NCBI GenBank assembly: GCA_037951165.1
Contig: JBBDHG010000101.1
Location: 1,196,001 to 1,260,000, forward strand
Source of the DNA: Lophius americanus
Lineage: Eukaryota; Chordata; Actinopteri; Lophiiformes; Lophiidae
Length of the DNA stretch: 64,000 bases
Direction: 5' to 3'
The position numbers were made by a program, and so were the translations under genes. Of the stretch, positions 61,401-64,000 are shown one piece after another; position 1 is the stretch's first letter; every line of letters begins with the position of its first letter. The notes beneath the pieces were generated by a model. It did not search any database. It saw only the letters and a program-made list of their open reading frames with translations, and was not told the DNA's origin.

Positions 61401-62666
61401 CAGCTCCTATGAAGAGAATAAATATATTATCATATACACTCATGCTGTCTCAAATCAACCTCTAACTGCAGCAGAAGTATACTAGAGGTATACTACTATG
61501 TAGTATACTAAATGTCCATATACTGACTCGTGTAGTACATGAATTTCAACAGTGTAGTGTTTCATCAAATTGAACAAGGCAGTTGTGCACCTACAATAAA
61601 TACCATCAGCAACCTTTGACTGCAAACATGACATCTCTTTCAAAGTATCTGCTTTTCTAATTGATTAATTGTAATGGTTTAAAGTGCATCCCATTTAATA
61701 TGAAGTTTACTTTAAAATGTTGTACTGCTGACTCCTCCACCATTTTCACAAGCTTAAAGTGTCTTCAGAAATCCCTCCCCTGCTACAGACCCAACATAAC
61801 CAAGTGGAGTCAAAAGTGTCTATTTCTCAACACTAAACTTTTGGACTTAATAAATATAAATAAATAATAATTCTAACTTTATTTATAACAATATTATACA
61901 GCACAACATTGTGAATGTGTTCTATGAATTTGAAATATCCCTAAGCGGTTGGCACCCCCCGTGGAGCTGGGGTTTCAGGATCTTGCTCAAGGACCCATGG
62001 CATGTAGCGTCAGCCTGGGTTGAACCCTGATCTCCCAGTTGAGGGAAACCCACTCTACCCACTGAGTTAAAGTAAACCTGCATTTTGATTTCGCCATCCG
62101 GATACTCCTTGGAATACTGCATTAGATATACTCATATATCATATATATATGTCAGCAAAGTCAAACGGGCAAACTTTGAGACACAGCATCAGACACACTG
62201 AGATGTGAAAATTGTTTCAGAAACATTAGAAATAAAGCAGCATTGGTATAACTAATAAAATTGAAAAACTGAATAAGCTACATCGTGAAATTTTGAATTT
62301 GAGATACATACAGGCAAAGTGTAAAGTTTGAGGTCCAGCACCTCTCTCCTGTCGGTAATTGATGTACAGTTGTTACCTGGAAGGAACACCTACAAGGCAA
62401 AACCAAAAGAATGAAGGCAAAGAAAATAAATAGTTTAATGGAACAAGAAATGTATCTATTTGTGACAGAAAACAGTAAAAAAAAGTTAATTATGACAAAA
62501 ATAATAACCGTGAGAAAGAGAAACTTACAATGTTGAGGATGGCCATGAGCAGAGTGATGAGCACACAGAGAACGACTACAAACACTCGCAACACTGCTCT
62601 GGAGGAGACTCCAAGGGACAGTCCTGATATCCACCGAATACCCACTGGCATCTTAGAACGCCATTT
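55473..62666 (-). CDS. adcy7: Adenylyl cyclase type 7 (3' half; 5' end outside window)
   Basis: Membrane enzyme making cAMP from ATP, stimulated by Gs-alpha and, in the type II/IV/VII group, G-beta-gamma. Ten exons in one frame: 62529-62666, 62312-62389, 60951-61126, 59115-59199, 58837-58995, 57687-57833, 57450-57557, 57212-57326, 56634-56758, 55473-55607 (1266 nt, 421 residues plus stop). Membrane helices are visible in exons 1, 3 (two) and 4. METMENINKVLLQNVLPFHV and SYDCVCIMFASVPQF start the C2 catalytic domain. KIKTIGSTYMAA and YDIWGNSVNVASRM hold the purine/ribose and transition-state residues (Lys, Asp, Asn, Arg), and NVKGKGELTTYF the final Lys. It ends in NPDQSSLQF. Type 7 rather than 2 or 4 rests mainly on the CYLD neighbour (human 16q12). 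The N-terminal exons lie beyond 64 kb. Confidence 0.85.
58025..58215. repeat. Possible PIF/Harbinger-type MITE fragment
   Basis: GGGCTGTTTCAAGAGGCGGG, 'ctctgagttagtgactgag', 'caagcccgaggtttcagaac' and 'caactcagagttggttaac' resemble common fish Harbinger-derived short elements. Both ends could not be matched, so the class is tentative. Confidence 0.35.
58400..58705 (+). mobile_element. LINE endonuclease-RT linker fragment
   Basis: Open plus-strand stretch with TPDIIERLRGCLETADWNIF and VETVSAYISLCVENIIPTKS. This matches the linker (R.C...TDWD.F....V..YI.FC.D..IP) between endonuclease and RT of L2/Rex-type LINEs. Inside the adcy7 intron 57834-58836. Confidence 0.7.
59290..59620 (-). mobile_element. 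L2-like LINE reverse-transcriptase N-terminal fragment
   Basis: The minus strand encodes ALKAAIITPLRKKPTLDPEV, NYRPISN, then KVVAAHLQDHLKYNNLFE and HSTETALLRVTNDL, in order. These are the RT finger motifs of L2-type LINEs. Located in an adcy7 intron, opposite in orientation to the LINE piece at 58.4 kb. Confidence 0.8.
59741..59838. repeat. (ATTTTAT)n minisatellite
   Basis: About thirteen units of a 7-bp ATTTTAT repeat with a slightly irregular start, in an adcy7 intron directly next to the LINE fragment. Confidence 0.95.
61925..62075 (-). repeat. tRNA-derived SINE (copy 2, minus)
   Basis: Read from 62075 downward: TTAACTCAGTGGGTAGAGTG (A box), then GATCAGGGTTCAACCCAGG (B box, close to GGTTCAANCC), then GACGCTACATGCCATGGGTC and CTTGAGCAAGATCCTG. 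The body is shared with the copy at 28.75-28.99 kb. Better preserved tRNA head than copy 1. Lies in an adcy7 intron. Confidence 0.75.
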
Positions 62667-64000
62667 CTGACAGACATTATAACATTTAGCACAAAAAAGA
62701 CAGTGACACTAAACCACATATAGTGTAGGAGTACTAGTGCTACAATGGACCACAGTTGAATTGTGAAGATTTAAGGACCTATGAAAGTTTAAATTTAATA
62801 GTGTGAAAATAATTTGTCTAATTGTATAATTAATCGCCTAAATCTTGTTTAAGAGCTTGAGTGAAAAGATGCATACTGATCATTTGTGTGGTGAAAAGTG
62901 GTTAACAGACAAAGAGTCATGGACACACAGGAGTAGAAGAACTTGAAATAAATGACACATCATGTCAGTGACAGGTATGGACGTGTACTTTCCTGTAAAA
63001 TATACTGATAATAGAGGGGGGATGGTGACGAGAGCTGCTATGGTAAGTAGGTGTGCCAAGAGGAAGTCATACGACAATCAATGACACAGACACATTTGAA
63101 AAGAAATCTAGCTTATGAGTCAGGACCAAGAGCCAAGAGCAACCACTTCTCACAACAATATTTAAGCAGAATCAGAGCAGCTGAAGCTATTACTAAATCT
63201 ATTTGCCAAACCTATTGGCATGTTTATTGCCAGAGTCACACTATGTTCTAGAAAACAAAGGGGTTTAAAAAAGAAAGTGCGTGAGAATTTGAAGGAAATG
63301 TCACACCTATTTCAGTATGAAGAAGTCTGCTACAGACACGCACCCTCAATGTGTCAGGAAGTAATCTTGAGTGGGTATGATGCTGGATTCGACCTGACCA
63401 TGATGCAAATTTTTAGACATTAAATATAAAGTCAATGCAAAACCACTAGTAGACACGAGTCATAGTGAAGTTCTGACACAATTGAATTGATGAATGCATT
63501 ACGTGCTTTGCCTCATTCGCTCCTGTTGAAAATTTCAACTCAAATAAGAAATTCTCATGACCTATTGATGCAAAAGCCTGTCAGCCTTGAGAATCTCAAA
63601 ATGTCACACGTCTGCATATCGGTAGAATATAGATTTGGAAGTGGAAGAAGGTTATCAGACCGGCCTTTTTACACCTCCAAATATTGTTGTCATCCCAGAC
63701 ACAGTCATGTTTGGTTTTTTTAGTTGTATCTGTGACAAAGTATTGGCTGTGTGCCGTCATGGTTGGTAAATGAGTAAACCAGCGGAAAGAGATGTTATAT
63801 GTATCGTTCAAATAATCCCAGGGAACAATTCTGTGAGTCGAATGGCGAGAACAAATGATTTTGCCCATGATGTAGCTCATAGGCAAAGGTTCCTTGGTTT
63901 AAGGGCTTAAAAATGTCGTTAAGTAATAAATTTGTCCCTTTTCTTTATTTCTGATCCGAATAACAAACTTTTACTCAAAAACCATGATCCTATCAGCGCC
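62667..64000. other. adcy7 upstream intron (no exon recognised)
   Basis: The next exon toward the 5' end of adcy7 should lie at higher coordinates. No sequence resembling the segment before exon KWRSKMPVGIRW was found with good splice sites, so this is read as intron running past the window. A plus-strand open stretch at 63051-63423 has basic composition and no recognised family. Confidence 0.4.

Noticed and set aside
62010..62075. Possible tRNA gene
   Set aside because: Same reasoning: SINE head with a dispersed body.
63051..63423. Plus-strand open stretch that might be a transposase or gene exon
   Set aside because: Two frames, no conserved motif recognised, no splice context.
1..64000. 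CRISPR arrays, operons or prokaryotic mobile elements
   Set aside because: Spliced vertebrate genes and animal transposons throughout; no spaced direct-repeat array.

Overview
The window is nuclear DNA from a ray-finned fish, most likely a teleost. It has small GT-AG introns, vertebrate proteins split over many short exons, and a dense scatter of decayed fish-type transposons (Tc1-like, L2/Rex-like LINEs, tRNA-derived SINEs, a BEL/Pao remnant). All five genes recognised are transcribed from the minus strand, head to tail. Every exon chain below was assembled by hand from splice sites, reading phase and remembered family sequence, with no alignment run.

Layout, left to right. 1-4.2 kb: no complete gene. 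It has a Tc1 remnant and, at 4.16-4.24 kb, a promoter-like site with a possible first exon of an unknown minus-strand gene. 5.5-6.6 kb: nop10 (2 exons, 64 aa). 7.3-9.5 kb: a gutted BEL/Pao retrotransposon. 11.4-27 kb: lpcat4 (13 coding exons, 511 aa), with introns full of Tc1 and LINE debris. 31.4-37.9 kb: emc4 (5 coding exons, 194 aa), with a LINE in intron 2 and two tiny Tc1 derivatives in intron 4. 40.6-53.7 kb: cyld (16 coding exons, 980 aa). 55.5 kb to beyond the window: the 3' half of a type II-family adenylyl cyclase, most likely adcy7 (10 exons, 421 residues visible).

The genes share no pathway. nop10 is an H/ACA snoRNP core protein; lpcat4 remodels phospholipids in the ER; emc4 is an ER membrane-insertase subunit; cyld is a K63/M1-linkage deubiquitinase that restrains NF-kB; adcy7 makes cAMP. 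Their order reflects linkage: NOP10, LPCAT4 and EMC4 lie together on human 15q14, and CYLD and ADCY7 on human 16q12, so this fish segment joins two blocks that are apart in human. I saw no novel defence-type or operon-like system. The most interesting signals are a Tc1 deletion-derivative family with a shared internal breakpoint, a 63-bp element made of two facing transposon ends, an intact-looking EF-hand loop in lpcat4, proline-rich insertions in cyld, and the unassigned promoter at 4.2 kb.
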